A stretch of DNA of 35,242 nucleotides from Desulfoarculaceae bacterium (GCA_019429465.1 JAHYIV010000032.1:1-35242); one strand, 5' to 3'. Positions 18,117 through 26,911 are shown, counted from the first letter of the stretch. Program-made: numbers and translations. The notes: a model not told the origin generated them from the sequence alone.

Positions 18117-18409
18117 CAAAAAAATTCTCCTCGATAGAATGGCGGCCCCCTTGCTTTACAACCGAGAGTCGCTTATAGTTTTTTCAATTATTTTATCAGT
18201 CATCAATTGTACAATAATGCCCGATTACAACATAAACAAAAAGCACTTTTTCAACAAAGAGCCGTGACAATACAACATATCTCTTGAGCCTCCTGCCGGT
18301 TAGCGAAGACTCAAAGGGAAGGTTCCGAGGCCTTTCCGGCCTTTCAGCTGTCATGTTATTTGTCTATAATGGCGCAATTCGTATCTTCAATCATTTCGAG
18401 GGAGCAACC
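18117..18409. other. Divergent intergenic region glgP / TPR-cysE-cysK
   Basis: This 293-base spacer carries the leaders of two divergent transcripts. The half near glgP is AT-rich with the GAGGAG ribosome site; the other half holds the TATAAT listed separately. I see no gene or clear operator in it. Confidence 0.5.
18342..18370 (+). promoter_or_regulatory. Putative promoter of the TPR-cysE-cysK operon
   Basis: A perfect TATAAT (18365-18370) lies 17 bases after a poor -35 match, TTTCAG (18342-18347). Transcription would start near 18377, 33 bases before the ATG at 18410, which supports that start over longer frames. Confidence 0.45.
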
Positions 18410-19051
18410 ATGACCGCTGAAAAAATGGTAAAAAAAGAGACCATGCTGATAGCCATCGCCATAAGTTTACTGCTGGGATTTCTAACAGGGGCCATTTTTA
18501 CAACCTACAAGTTAAGTTCATCAAAAACGAGTGGCGGACAATCCGCTACCGCCCAAAAACAACAAGGCACTACATTGAACAATGAGCAAGCCAGGACCAT
18601 CGCGACCCTCGAGGCGGAGGTTGAGACAGCTCCTGCCAATGGAGAGGCATGGACCAGGCTCGGCAATCTTTACTACGACACGAATCAGGTCAAAAAAGCA
18701 ATTAATGCCTATACCCGTGCGCTTGACATCTTACCGGCAAATGCCGACATCCTGACTGACCTCGGCGTCATGTACCGACTCGACAAGCAACCGGACAAGT
18801 CCATAGAGTCTTTTGATAAAGCGATCCAAGCCAATCCCCAACACGAAACAGCACGCCTGAACAAGGGCGTCGTCCTGCTCTATGATCTTGGCCGGACGGC
18901 GGATGCCCTCCAGACCTGGCAGAAACTGCTTGCTATCAACCCCAATGCGGTAACCGCCAACGGCCAGTCGGTGCGTGATCTTATGGCAGATGTCACCAAA
19001 GAGTTTGGGACATCCCCAGAAAAGCAGGCACCCGAAACCACAACAAAGTGA
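18410..19051 (+). CDS. Membrane-anchored TPR protein
   Basis: A 213-residue protein with one N-terminal membrane helix (about residues 12-33, MLIAIAISLLLGFLTGAIF) and at least three tetratricopeptide repeats (about residues 80-185) such as GEAWTRLGNLYYDTNQVKKAINAYTRAL. The layout resembles NrfG/CcmI-like assembly proteins, but no haem-maturation gene is nearby, so the function is open. The ATG at 18410 was chosen because GAGGGAG precedes it by five bases and it follows a plausible promoter; a longer frame lacks both. The next gene, serine acetyltransferase, starts five bases after its stop, so it is likely co-expressed with cysteine synthesis. Confidence 0.8.
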   Translation: MTAEKMVKKETMLIAIAISLLLGFLTGAIFTTYKLSSSKTSGGQSATAQKQQGTTLNNEQARTIATLEAEVETAPANGEAWTRLGNLYYDTNQVKKAINAYTRALDILPANADILTDLGVMYRLDKQPDKSIESFDKAIQANPQHETARLNKGVVLLYDLGRTADALQTWQKLLAINPNAVTANGQSVRDLMADVTKEFGTSPEKQAPETTTK

Positions 19052-19056
19052 TCCCC

Positions 19057-20067
19057 ATGTCAGCACAACAAAACAAACAAAACCCCATCATGACCCCCCT
19101 TGAGCCCTGTGACCATGTGTCTGACAACAATGTCTGCCTGTATTCCCAGGTCCCGGCAGTAGTCAAAAAACTGGTCGCCTCCTGGCAGAGCAAAAACTGC
19201 TTTGATCACATCGGACCTGTGTCAATTCCTTCACACCAGACCATCATTGATATCACCTATCTGGTCAGACAGCTCCTCTTTCCAGGCTATTTTACCCAGG
19301 CCAAACTGTACGCCTCCAATCTGGAATATTATATTGGCCAGAAATCCACAGAGCTCTACGAGCAGCTCACCGAGCAGATCACTATGGCCATCCGCCATGA
19401 CTGCCGACGAATCAATCTGCCCTGCACCAACTGCGAGGCACGAGGCCACCATCTGGCCCTGGCCTTCATCAAAACCCTGCCCCAGATCACCGCCACCCTG
19501 GCCGAAGACATCCGGGCCACACTGGACGGTGACCCGGCCACCAACAGTGCCGACGAGGTGATCTTCAGCTATCCAGGCCTGCTGGCAACCTCCATCTATC
19601 GCATGGCCCACGAGTTATTTCTCCTCAAGGTGCCGATCATCCCGCGGATTATGACCGAGCACGCCCACAGCCTCACCGGCATTGACATCCATCCAGGCGC
19701 CACCATCGGCCCTGGCCTCTTTATCGATCACGGCACCGGAGTGGTGATCGGCGAGACCAGCATCATCGGTGAAAACGTCCGACTCTATCAGGGGGTGACA
19801 CTGGGCGCACTGTCGCTGCCCCGCGATGCCGGGATCAAACTCCAGCAGGTTAAGCGCCATCCCACCATTGAAGATGAAGTGATCATCTATGCCAACGCCA
19901 TTATCCTGGGTGGCGAAACCGTGATCGGCAGACGCTCGATCATCGGCGGTAATATCTGGCTCACCGAAAGCGTGCCGCCGGACACCAGGGTGATGCTCAA
20001 ACGACCAGAGCTGATCTTTTCTGAAAAGAAGACGGCAGCAGCCAAAAAGGAGAAGAAGATGTCATGA
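19057..20067 (+). CDS. cysE: Serine O-acetyltransferase (CysE/EpsC type)
   Basis: A 336-residue enzyme making O-acetylserine from serine and acetyl-CoA, the first step of cysteine synthesis. The N-terminal 200 residues are helical; the C-terminal part is a left-handed beta-helix with hexapeptide repeats: [34 protein letters not shown]. The His/Asp catalytic pair is expected in HPGA and DHGTG. Unusual points are a Cys-rich patch [10 protein letters not shown] at about residue 123 and a Lys-rich tail that lacks the usual CysE C-terminal peptide which docks into CysK; the protein matches the longer EpsC-like group. A GTG at 19048 overlapping the previous stop is an alternative start. It overlaps cysK by four bases (ATGA). 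Confidence 0.92.
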   Translation: MSAQQNKQNPIMTPLEPCDHVSDNNVCLYSQVPAVVKKLVASWQSKNCFDHIGPVSIPSHQTIIDITYLVRQLLFPGYFTQAKLYASNLEYYIGQKSTELYEQLTEQITMAIRHDCRRINLPCTNCEARGHHLALAFIKTLPQITATLAEDIRATLDGDPATNSADEVIFSYPGLLATSIYRMAHELFLLKVPIIPRIMTEHAHSLTGIDIHPGATIGPGLFIDHGTGVVIGETSIIGENVRLYQGVTLGALSLPRDAGIKLQQVKRHPTIEDEVIIYANAIILGGETVIGRRSIIGGNIWLTESVPPDTRVMLKRPELIFSEKKTAAAKKEKKMS

Positions 20068-20987
20068 CCAGTATGACGCTCATAGCCACCATAGGCAACA
20101 CTCCCCTACTCACCCTCTCGCGTATCACCGAAGGATGCCGGGCTACCATCCTGGCCAAGCAGGAGTCAAGAAACCCCATGGGCAGCCTCAAGGACCGCAT
20201 CGCCGCTGCCATGATCGAGACCGGGATCCTTGCAGGACAGATCAAGAACGACACCACTATTATCGAACCGACCAGCGGCAATACCGGCCTCGGCCTGGCC
20301 TTTATCTGCGCGGCCAGAGGGATGCGCCTGATTCTGACCATGCCCGAGAGCATGTCCATGGAACGCCGCATTCTGCTCAAACATCTGGGGGCCGAGCTTG
20401 TTCTCACCCCGGCCGCGGCTGGGATGCGAGGGGCTATTGAGGCCGCCAGTAAGCTGGCCCAAGAGAACAAGAACAGTTTCATGCCCAACCAGTTTTCCAA
20501 TCCGGCCAACCCCGCCATCCACCGGACAACAACCGCTGAAGAGATCTGGTCGGCAAGTAGCGGCAAAGTCGATATTTTTGTCGCAGGGATAGGCACCGGC
20601 GGGACGATTACCGGCGTGGGCGAGGTGTTAAAGAGCAGGAATTCGCAGGTCGAGATCGTGGGAGTCGAGCCGGCAGATTCACCGGTACTCTCAGGGGGTA
20701 CGGCCGGTCCCCATAAAATTCAGGGGATAGGTGCCGGCTTTGTCCCTGACATCCTCAATACCGCCATCCTTGACGCCATCATCACCGTGTCAAATCAGGA
20801 CGCAATAAGTATGACCAGACGCCTAGGTGCCGAAGAAGGGATTCTCTGCGGCATCTCTTCAGGGGCCGCAGTCTGGGCCGCCCTGCAACTGGCGGCAAGA
20901 GATGAGAATCAGGGCAAGACCATTGTCACCATCCTCCCCGACACCGGAGAGCGCTACCTGAGCACCGAATTGATGACCGGAGCATGA
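20064..20987 (+). CDS. cysK: Cysteine synthase (O-acetylserine sulfhydrylase)
   Basis: A 307-residue fold-type II PLP enzyme turning O-acetylserine and sulfide into cysteine. The PLP lysine is Lys43 in NPMGSLKDR; the substrate loop is [13 protein letters not shown] at about residues 71-83; the phosphate cup is [14 protein letters not shown]; and [10 protein letters not shown] is near the end. It overlaps cysE by four bases, so the two steps are translationally coupled. Whether it is CysK- or CysM-like (sulfide or thiosulfate) is not certain. It converges with hgcB. Confidence 0.94.
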   Translation: MTSMTLIATIGNTPLLTLSRITEGCRATILAKQESRNPMGSLKDRIAAAMIETGILAGQIKNDTTIIEPTSGNTGLGLAFICAARGMRLILTMPESMSMERRILLKHLGAELVLTPAAAGMRGAIEAASKLAQENKNSFMPNQFSNPANPAIHRTTTAEEIWSASSGKVDIFVAGIGTGGTITGVGEVLKSRNSQVEIVGVEPADSPVLSGGTAGPHKIQGIGAGFVPDILNTAILDAIITVSNQDAISMTRRLGAEEGILCGISSGAAVWAALQLAARDENQGKTIVTILPDTGERYLSTELMTGA

Positions 20988-21018
20988 TGAGGCCGCCCTG
21001 TCGTTCAAAGCGGGACGA

Positions 21019-21312
21019 TCAGCATCCGCATCCTGAAGGTTTTTTTCCGGTAACCTTGGCAAGCCAACTGTTGAGAATGTAGCGGGCACAGCCGCAGCCG
21101 TCATCTGGGTTGACGAAGATAGCCCCGACAGGGCAGTTCATGGCACAGGCCCCGCATTCCATGCAGGCATCATAATCAACGATGGACGCCTTTTTTTCAA
21201 TACACTTGAAGATGCGATGCGGACAGACTACCTCGCACATCCCGCAACCGATACAGACAGCCTTGTCCAGTCTGAGAATTGGTGCACCATCTATGTATCT
21301 GAACTCTTTCAA
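21019..21312 (-). CDS. hgcB: HgcB, ferredoxin for mercury methylation
   Basis: A 97-residue dicluster ferredoxin expected to reduce the corrinoid of HgcA during methylation of Hg(II). From the TTG start, CX2CX2CX3CP motifs sit at C20/23/26/30 and C50/53/56/60, a further cysteine at C73 (plus C75), and the tail ends SGCGC with C95 and C97. From memory, the characterised HgcB has the same plan: two clusters, Cys73, and a C-terminal cysteine pair at 94-95. The start is not obvious. An ATG at 21375 would add 21 residues encoded mostly by the inserted element 21337-21490; the TTG at 21312, giving MKEFRYIDG, fits family length and numbering. Its ribosome site is weak. It converges with cysK. Confidence 0.9.
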   Translation of the reverse strand: MKEFRYIDGAPILRLDKAVCIGCGMCEVVCPHRIFKCIEKKASIVDYDACMECGACAMNCPVGAIFVNPDDGCGCARYILNSWLAKVTGKKPSGCGC

Positions 21313-21336
21313 GGCCTTGTCTCTTAAAGAAAAAAA

Positions 21337-21490
21337 GTAACTATCCAGCTTAATGCCGGGAAAATTCCAAAACACATGTCACGTAACTATTCAGCAGTGC
21401 CTCATATGCGAGAAAGAGGCCTGCGAAGTGTACTGATTCGTACATGAGCAGACCGATGACGAAGCAGATGAGGTGCTGCTGGATAGTTAC
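21337..21490. mobile_element. 154-bp MITE-like insertion between hgcA and hgcB
   Basis: Perfect 13-bp terminal inverted repeats (GTAACTATCCAGC at 21337-21349, GCTGGATAGTTAC at 21478-21490) are flanked by a perfect 9-bp direct repeat, AGAAAAAAA at 21328-21336 and 21491-21499, the mark of transposition. Inside, a 46-base arm precedes a 108-bp near-palindrome (21383-21490) with 23-bp arms. There is no transposase, so it would have moved in trans. The hgcA stop codon lies in its terminal repeat. A second 154-bp copy is at 24532-24685. Confidence 0.9.
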
Positions 21491-22677
21491 AGAAAAAAAG
21501 GACCAGCCAGCCAGCAGGACAGGCCAAGCAGGGCAGTGATGAGCTGTATGGCCAGCCCTTTGCGCATTTCTATTTTCACTCCGGAAAGTGAGGTGTACGG
21601 GGTCGAACCGGTGAAGTTCATGGCCAGATAGGAGCTGATGCTCATTGCCCACAGGAACATGCCGGTCACGGCCGTCCAGCCGACAAAGGGCAAAAACCGC
21701 AGAATAGTGAATATCCCGACCGGAATTCCGAAGAGCAGCCCCTTGAACCAGAACTGCCTGCCGGGTATCCAGGGCAGCAGCAGCGGGACCAGAACCGTCC
21801 CAGCCAGAACGCCGGCAATCGTCACCAGACCTATCGTTCCACCTCTGTGCAATGCCCGGTCCAGCGAATAGATGTCAGGGCCGAAACCGGATAACAGCAT
21901 CAGGCCGGCCAGGGTGAGAATAAGCGGTTTTAACAGTAAAAACAGTTCCAACGGGATCAGGACTGCGCGTTCCTTCAGCTTAAAGGTAGCGCTACGCATG
22001 GCCTCGTCTGCTGCCTGACCGCTCTCCAGAAATCGTTTGATATCCCTGGCCCTGATCGGGCCGAATGTCCCTTTGAAGCCACAGGCGTTTTTCAGCTTCA
22101 GGGCAGAGACTCCAGGGGCGCCATATTGCGGCAGGATGAGTTCGCGGTGGTTGACCACGTCCATAAGTTTTGCCCGCTGGACCTGATAGGCTATTTCCTC
22201 AGTCGAGAATGTGCCCTTCCCGGCAGCACACCAGACGTTAATGCCCCTGGTATCCACCACCAGTATCCACACATCCACACCACCCAGTTCCCGGCGCAGG
22301 GCATCGAAGGTCAGTTTGTAATTGGCGGTCACAAAAACAGGCGAATTGCCGTCTGGCCTGCCGACACAGTACAATCCGGGTGTTATCGTGTACTGGTCAC
22401 GCTGAATACCGATTCTCGCTCCGATCGTCCCCCAGTGATCTGACCAGCTCAGGATGGCAGCGACCTGGGGCACCGGGCCTGCCGGAGAAGCTATAAAACC
22501 GCTGACAAAAGAGGCGATGGTGTACCCAGCCTGTTCATGCACCCCGGACCGGGGTTCCGTTTCCGGGCCTCAGCAGACCCCGGCATCGATTTCCGGCGGC
22601 GGGGCCAAGGGCATCGAACCGGAGGAGGAATCTACCTTTTTCGGCAAACTGGAAAGGGGTTGGAATGATTGAGTCAT
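21487..22677 (-). CDS. hgcA: HgcA, corrinoid methyltransferase for Hg methylation, with UGA codon 36
   Basis: A 396-residue protein (counting the UGA) that transfers a methyl group from a corrinoid to Hg(II), with HgcB as reductant. The hallmark motif NVWCAAGK is at about residues 147-154; Cys150 would be the lower cobalt ligand. Residues about 45-240 are the corrinoid domain (PGLYCVG, VTANYKLTFDALRREL, VDTRGINVWC); five membrane helices follow from about 255 to the end, as in the family. The start ATG at 22677 lies 23 bases after hemH. Codon 36 is an in-frame UGA in the context Cys-UGA-Gly, with a SECIS-like hairpin behind it. A GTG at 22542 would avoid the UGA and give 351 residues, close to the length of the best-known HgcA, but it has no ribosome site and lies in the hairpin stem. 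The stop codon is supplied by the inserted 154-bp element. HgcA is certain; selenocysteine is inferred. Confidence 0.9.
22541..22572 (-). promoter_or_regulatory. Putative bacterial SECIS element behind UGA codon 36 of hgcA
   Basis: On the minus strand the UGA (22572-22570) is followed by a hairpin ACCCCGGTCCGGGGT (22555-22541) with a 5-6 bp GC stem. Its loop contains GGUC at +23 to +26 counted from the U of UGA. The E. coli fdhF SECIS has GGUC in its loop at +22 to +25. The bulged U of fdhF is not seen (A17 here). Confidence 0.6.
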
Positions 22678-22700
22678 GATCGTGATAATTCCGGTTGAGT

Positions 22701-23600
22701 TTATCCCGCTATCCTGGCCGCCAGAAACTCGACAAAGAGATCACTGTCATTCTGCACCTGACAGACCCGGTAATCGAGCAGGCCGAGGATCCGGGCTATC
22801 TCCTTATATTCAATGGCCAGCTCCAGGTCGGTCTCTGAATTATCGATGGTAAACGAGAGGGGATAGACAATCACCTTCTCGCCGGCCAATCCCTTGAGGG
22901 TTGTGTCGAGAGATGGTTCCAGCCAGCGCATGGGACCGACCTTGGACTGATAGGCCAGATGAAAACCCTTGAAATCGATCCCGGCCTTCGCCAACAAGGT
23001 CTTTAAGATGGCCACATGCTCATTGATCTGTTGTTCATAAGGGTCATGGGCGGCAATCTTCTGCGGCAGACCATGGGCGGAAAAGACCAGATGGTAACTT
23101 CTGTCCTGATACTGCTCGCGGATCCGTTCAATAATCGAGGCGTTAAACAGGGGATCATCAAAATAAGGACCGACCTCCCTGACCTCCGGCCGCTGGCCAT
23201 GACGCTTCAGCGCGCGATAGACATCTTCAAAACTAGATTTGGTGGTGGTCGAAGAGTAATGGGGATAGAGCGGGACGAGAATCAACTGGTCAAACTTCCT
23301 GTCAGCAAGGAGATCCGCGGCCAGGGGATGAGTATAGCGCATGACCGGAAAAACCTCCTCCCCGGTGCTCTGCCGCAGTTTCTCCACCAGCCTATCGGTA
23401 TATTCATAGATCTTGCTGCCACCAATCAGCTCGTATTTTTTCCATATTTTCTTATAGCGCAGGGTTGAAATCAGCGGCGCCAAAAGATAGCGCATCGGCG
23501 AGCGAATAATTGCCTTGTCACTGAACATATTAAACAGGAAAGATCTGAGCTCCTGTTCCGACCGCGCCCCGCCCATATTCAGCAGCAATATTCCTTTCAT
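22701..23600 (-). CDS. hemH: Ferrochelatase (HemH family)
   Basis: A 299-residue class II chelatase inserting Fe(II) into a porphyrin. Family landmarks are LLLNMGGARSEQEL at the N-terminus, PLYPHYSSTTTKSSFEDV, the catalytic-His segment FSAHGLPQKIAAHDPYEQQ, and YPLSFTIDNSETDLELAIEYKE with the conserved Glu. The start ATG at 23600 is preceded by GAGAGG and avoids overlap with the upstream transporter gene. It is slightly short for the family. It lies 34 bases after the ZIP gene and 23 bases before hgcA, so all three look co-transcribed. Whether it makes protohaem or works on coproporphyrin is not visible. Confidence 0.92.
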   Translation of the reverse strand: MKGILLLNMGGARSEQELRSFLFNMFSDKAIIRSPMRYLLAPLISTLRYKKIWKKYELIGGSKIYEYTDRLVEKLRQSTGEEVFPVMRYTHPLAADLLADRKFDQLILVPLYPHYSSTTTKSSFEDVYRALKRHGQRPEVREVGPYFDDPLFNASIIERIREQYQDRSYHLVFSAHGLPQKIAAHDPYEQQINEHVAILKTLLAKAGIDFKGFHLAYQSKVGPMRWLEPSLDTTLKGLAGEKVIVYPLSFTIDNSETDLELAIEYKEIARILGLLDYRVCQVQNDSDLFVEFLAARIAG

Positions 23601-23634
23601 ATTCGTATCCTCTCTCATCTGCCTTCTGATCTGT

Positions 23635-24450
23635 TTACCCCAGGGCCACATCGAGTACCATCATTACCGTAAAACCTGCCATGGTGGCCATGGTGACCAG
23701 ATCAATATTAGCCTCAATGCGCTGAGAAGTCGGTATCAGCTCTTCTACCACCACAAAGATCATGGCCCCGGCGGCAAAACAGAGGGCATACGGCAGAACC
23801 GACTGCATCTGCATGACGAAATAAGCCCCAAACACAGCGGCTACCGGCTCAACCATACCAGACGCCTGGCCCAGCAGAAAACTCTTCCTCCGACTCACCC
23901 CCTCTCTTCTCAAGGGCATGGATACCGCCGTTCCTTCTGGAAAATTCTGCAGCCCAATGCCTATGGCCAGGGCCACCGCTGCCCCAATGGTGGCGGCGGG
24001 AAGACCGGCCGCCACTGCGCCGAAGGCCACCCCCACCGCCAGTCCCTCCGGAATATTATGCAGGGTAATAGCCAGGACCAGCAGGGTGCTTCGCTGCCAG
24101 GAGGTCTTGACCCCCTCGCTTTTGTTTACCGCCATACCCGGATGCAGATGGGGAAGCACGGCGTCGGCCAGACGCATGAAAATGCCGCCGGCCAGGAATC
24201 CGATCGCGGCAGTCAGCCAGGGAACAAACCCCATCTGCCTGGCCATCTCGATACCTGGTGCCAGCAGTGACCAGAAACTGGCGGCAATCATGACCCCGGC
24301 TGCAAATCCGAGCATGGCATCCATAAAGCGCTGATTGACCGTCTTGGTGAAAAAGACCAGAGAGGCCCCGGCCGCAGTCACCCCCCAGGTAAAAAGGGTG
24401 GCCAGAAACGCCTGCATGACCGGATCGAACTGCTGTATAAAAGTGATCAT
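23635..24450 (-). CDS. ZIP family metal transporter
   Basis: A 271-residue inner-membrane transporter with about eight helices, related to ZupT/GufA. The metal-binding motifs are in helices IV and [13 protein letters not shown] and [17 protein letters not shown] proteins move Zn(II), Fe(II), Mn(II) or similar ions into the cytoplasm. GGGGAG six bases before the ATG supports the start. It is the first gene of the run ZIP-hemH-hgcA-hgcB; its leader is bounded 81 bases upstream by a 154-bp MITE-like copy. A role in supplying iron for HemH or in divalent-metal (including mercury) uptake is possible but only inferred from position. Confidence 0.92.
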   Translation of the reverse strand: MITFIQQFDPVMQAFLATLFTWGVTAAGASLVFFTKTVNQRFMDAMLGFAAGVMIAASFWSLLAPGIEMARQMGFVPWLTAAIGFLAGGIFMRLADAVLPHLHPGMAVNKSEGVKTSWQRSTLLVLAITLHNIPEGLAVGVAFGAVAAGLPAATIGAAVALAIGIGLQNFPEGTAVSMPLRREGVSRRKSFLLGQASGMVEPVAAVFGAYFVMQMQSVLPYALCFAAGAMIFVVVEELIPTSQRIEANIDLVTMATMAGFTVMMVLDVALG

Positions 24451-24531
24451 TCTGAGCTCCCCGCCCTTTATCCCCCCTGTCCGGCCACTGGGATCTACCG
24501 ATCACAGCCATCGCAACACATATAATTATTC

Positions 24532-24685
24532 GTAATTATTCAGCAGCGCCTCATATGCGGGAAAGAGGCCTGCGAAGTGTACTGATTCGTACATAAGCAG
24601 GCCGATGACGAAGTAGATGAGGTGCTGCTGGACAGTTACGAGACATGTGTTTTGTCATTTTCCCAGCATTAAGCTGCATAATTAC
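24532..24685. mobile_element. Second copy of the 154-bp MITE-like element
   Basis: Same length as the copy at 21337-21490 but opposite in arm orientation: the 46-base arm is at the right (24640-24685, inverted), while the 108-bp core (24532-24639) is in the same direction as in copy 1 with about seven differences. The ends are GTAATTATTCAGC and GCTGCATAATTAC (one mismatch). No 9-bp target duplication; only TATTC matches on both sides. It sits just upstream of the ZIP-hemH-hgcAB operon. Confidence 0.85.
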
Positions 24686-24712
24686 TATTCTTCTTACCAG
24701 ATCCAGAGCAAT

Positions 24713-24745
24713 AAAAAAAGGGGAGCCAAATGGCTCCCCTTTTTT
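24713..24745. terminator. Bidirectional terminator after glnN
   Basis: An 8-bp stem GGGGAGCC (24720-24727) and GGCTCCCC (24732-24739) with loop AAAT is flanked by seven A residues on the left and six T residues on the right, so it can stop transcription on either strand. It ends the amtB-glnB-glnD-glnN cluster. Confidence 0.92.
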
Positions 24746-24769
24746 AACACATAAAAAGATGGATAACGC

Positions 24770-26911
24770 TTACAAATTGAAAAGCAGATCGCTGTAGGTC
24801 GGCACCGGCCAGAGGTTACTGGGCAGGATCTCCTCCAGGGCATCAATGTCAGCACGCAGGGCTACTGTTGCCGGTATGACCTTGTCACGATAGGCCGCAG
24901 CCTGTTTCTCCAGCTTGTCTTGACCTTGGGCCTTCTTGGTCTCTTCCTCAAGCTTGGCCACCTTCTTGCCGACCGCATCTAGGTGTTTGGATACCTGCTC
25001 CAGCAGTTCCTTCTGCACCGTCCCCAGCTTGCCGGCAGCAGCCAGAGAGGCGCCGAGCTCGGTCACAAAACGGATGGCGGCAGGGATATAGAGGCGCCGG
25101 GTCATCTGGATCGCAGTCAGGGCCTCGATATTGATATGCTTGGCGTACTGCTCCATATAGATTTCATAACGGGAATCCAGTTCATCCTTGGAAAGCACAT
25201 TGTACTTGCCGAAGAGCTTGATCGCCTTGGGAGTCACAAAGGCCTTCAGGGCATCCACAGTGTTGCGGACATTGGGAAGACCACGTTTCTCCGCCTCTTT
25301 GACCCAGTCTTCTGAATAATTATTGCCATTGAAGATGATCCGGCCATGTTTGGTCATGACCTCGGTCAGAATAGCCGAGATCTCCTGGTTCACATCCTTG
25401 GCCTTTTCCAGACGAGTGGCGATCTCATCCAAGGCCTCGGCGGCGATGGTATTCAAGGTCACATTCGGACCGGCAATGGACTGGGCAGAACCGACCATGC
25501 GGAACTCGAACTTGTTACCGGTAAAGGCAAATGGCGAGGTCCGGTTCCGGTCCGTATTGTCCTTGGGCAGTTCCGGCAGGGAATCGACCCCGATCTTCAC
25601 GGTCTGACAGACATCTTTCTTGCAGATCTTCTCACCCTTGGCCAGTTGCTCCAGGACATCGGACAGCTCATGGCCGAGGAAGACGGAGATGATCGCCGGC
25701 GGGGCCTCGTTGGCGCCCAGACGGTGATCGTTGCCGGAACTGCCGCAGGTGGCGCGCATGATGTCGGCATGGGTGTCCACCGCCTTGAGCAGGGCAGAGA
25801 GGAAGACCAGGAACTGGGCGTTATCCTCGGGGGTCTGGCCCGGCTCAAGCAGGTTGATACCGTCATCGGTGGACAGCGACCAGTTGTTGTGCTTGCCGGA
25901 ACCGTTGACCCCGGCGTAGGGTTTCTCATGGAGCAGGCAGACCATGCCGTGACGAATGGCCACCTTCTGCATGGTCTCCATGACCAGCTGGTTGTGGTCG
26001 GTGGCGATGTTGGTGGTGGTGAAGACCGGGGCCATCTCAAACTGGGCCGGGGCCACCTCGTTGTGCTTGGTCTTGGAGGCGATGCCCATCTTCCACAGCT
26101 CGATATCCAGATCCTTCATATAGGCGGAGACCCGATCCTTGATGGCGCCGAAGTACTGGTCTTCCAGCTCCTGTCCCTTGGGAGCGGGAGCGCCGAAGAG
26201 AGTGCGGCCGCAGGTCATCAGGTCAAGGCGCTGCTGATAGTATTCCTTCTCAACCAGAAAATATTCCTGCTCGGCGCCGACGGTTGACATGACGCGGCTG
26301 GAGGTGGTGTTGCCCATGGCCTTGAGCACCCGCATCGCCTGCTTGGCCACGACATTCATCGACCGGAGCAGCGGGGTCTTCTTGTCCAGGGCCTCACCCT
26401 TGTAGGAACAGAAGGCGGTGGGGATACAGAGGGTTACATCACCGGCAGTATCCTCTTTCAGAAAGGCAGGAGAGGTGCAGTCCCAGGCGGTGTAGCCGCG
26501 GGCCTCAAAGGTCACGCGCAGGCCGCCGCTGGGAAAGGAAGAGGCATCCGGCTCGCCCTGAATCAGCTGCTTGCCGGAAAACTCCATGATCACGCCGCCG
26601 TCATCGGTGGGGGCAATAAAAGAGTCGTGCTTCTCGGCGGTAATCCCGGTCAAGGGCTGAAACCAGTGGGTGTAATGGCTGGCACCTTTTTCAATGGCCC
26701 AATCCTTCATGGCATTAGCCACCACCGAGGCGACCTCCGGGGCAAGGGCAACGCCGGTAATGATGGTCTCGCGCAGGGCCTTATAGGTACCCTTGGGCAG
26801 CCTCTCCTTCATCTTCCTGTCATTAAAGACATTGGCCCCGAACAGCTCCGGCACGGGGATAGCATTCTGACCATAAGCACTAGCACAACAGCAATTTGTA
26901 TTCTCACACAT
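24770..26911 (-). CDS. glnN: Type III glutamine synthetase (GlnN)
   Basis: A 713-residue enzyme making glutamine from glutamate, ammonia and ATP in the cytoplasm. Length and motifs match the GSIII family: [12 protein letters not shown] near the N-terminus, [43 protein letters not shown] and [18 protein letters not shown] (catalytic and glutamate-binding regions). The start was placed at MCENTNCCC because AGGAGG lies nine bases before it; the longer frame has no such site. The N-terminus carries three adjacent cysteines. It is the last gene of a cluster with amtB, glnB and glnD. A bidirectional terminator follows. GSIII is generally not adenylylated; no glnE is seen here. Confidence 0.95.
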   Translation of the reverse strand: MCENTNCCCASAYGQNAIPVPELFGANVFNDRKMKERLPKGTYKALRETIITGVALAPEVASVVANAMKDWAIEKGASHYTHWFQPLTGITAEKHDSFIAPTDDGGVIMEFSGKQLIQGEPDASSFPSGGLRVTFEARGYTAWDCTSPAFLKEDTAGDVTLCIPTAFCSYKGEALDKKTPLLRSMNVVAKQAMRVLKAMGNTTSSRVMSTVGAEQEYFLVEKEYYQQRLDLMTCGRTLFGAPAPKGQELEDQYFGAIKDRVSAYMKDLDIELWKMGIASKTKHNEVAPAQFEMAPVFTTTNIATDHNQLVMETMQKVAIRHGMVCLLHEKPYAGVNGSGKHNNWSLSTDDGINLLEPGQTPEDNAQFLVFLSALLKAVDTHADIMRATCGSSGNDHRLGANEAPPAIISVFLGHELSDVLEQLAKGEKICKKDVCQTVKIGVDSLPELPKDNTDRNRTSPFAFTGNKFEFRMVGSAQSIAGPNVTLNTIAAEALDEIATRLEKAKDVNQEISAILTEVMTKHGRIIFNGNNYSEDWVKEAEKRGLPNVRNTVDALKAFVTPKAIKLFGKYNVLSKDELDSRYEIYMEQYAKHINIEALTAIQMTRRLYIPAAIRFVTELGASLAAAGKLGTVQKELLEQVSKHLDAVGKKVAKLEEETKKAQGQDKLEKQAAAYRDKVIPATVALRADIDALEEILPSNLWPVPTYSDLLFNL

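Noticed and set aside
21350..21652. A 100-codon open frame on the - strand across the MITE and the hgcA end
   Set aside because: It overlaps hgcA in another frame and runs into the inserted element; no start signal or domain.
21487..22542. hgcA starting at GTG 22542
   Set aside because: It avoids the UGA and gives a family-like length, but has no ribosome site, sits in a stable hairpin and leaves a 158-base gap in the operon. Kept only as an alternative.
21487..22677. Acetyl-CoA synthase corrinoid subunit (CdhD-like)
   Set aside because: The NVWCAAGK motif with five C-terminal membrane helices and the adjacent HgcB are specific for HgcA.
25346..26287. A 313-codon open frame on the + strand
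   Set aside because: It is antisense to the catalytic core of glnN and has a biased Gly/Leu/His composition typical of a shadow frame.
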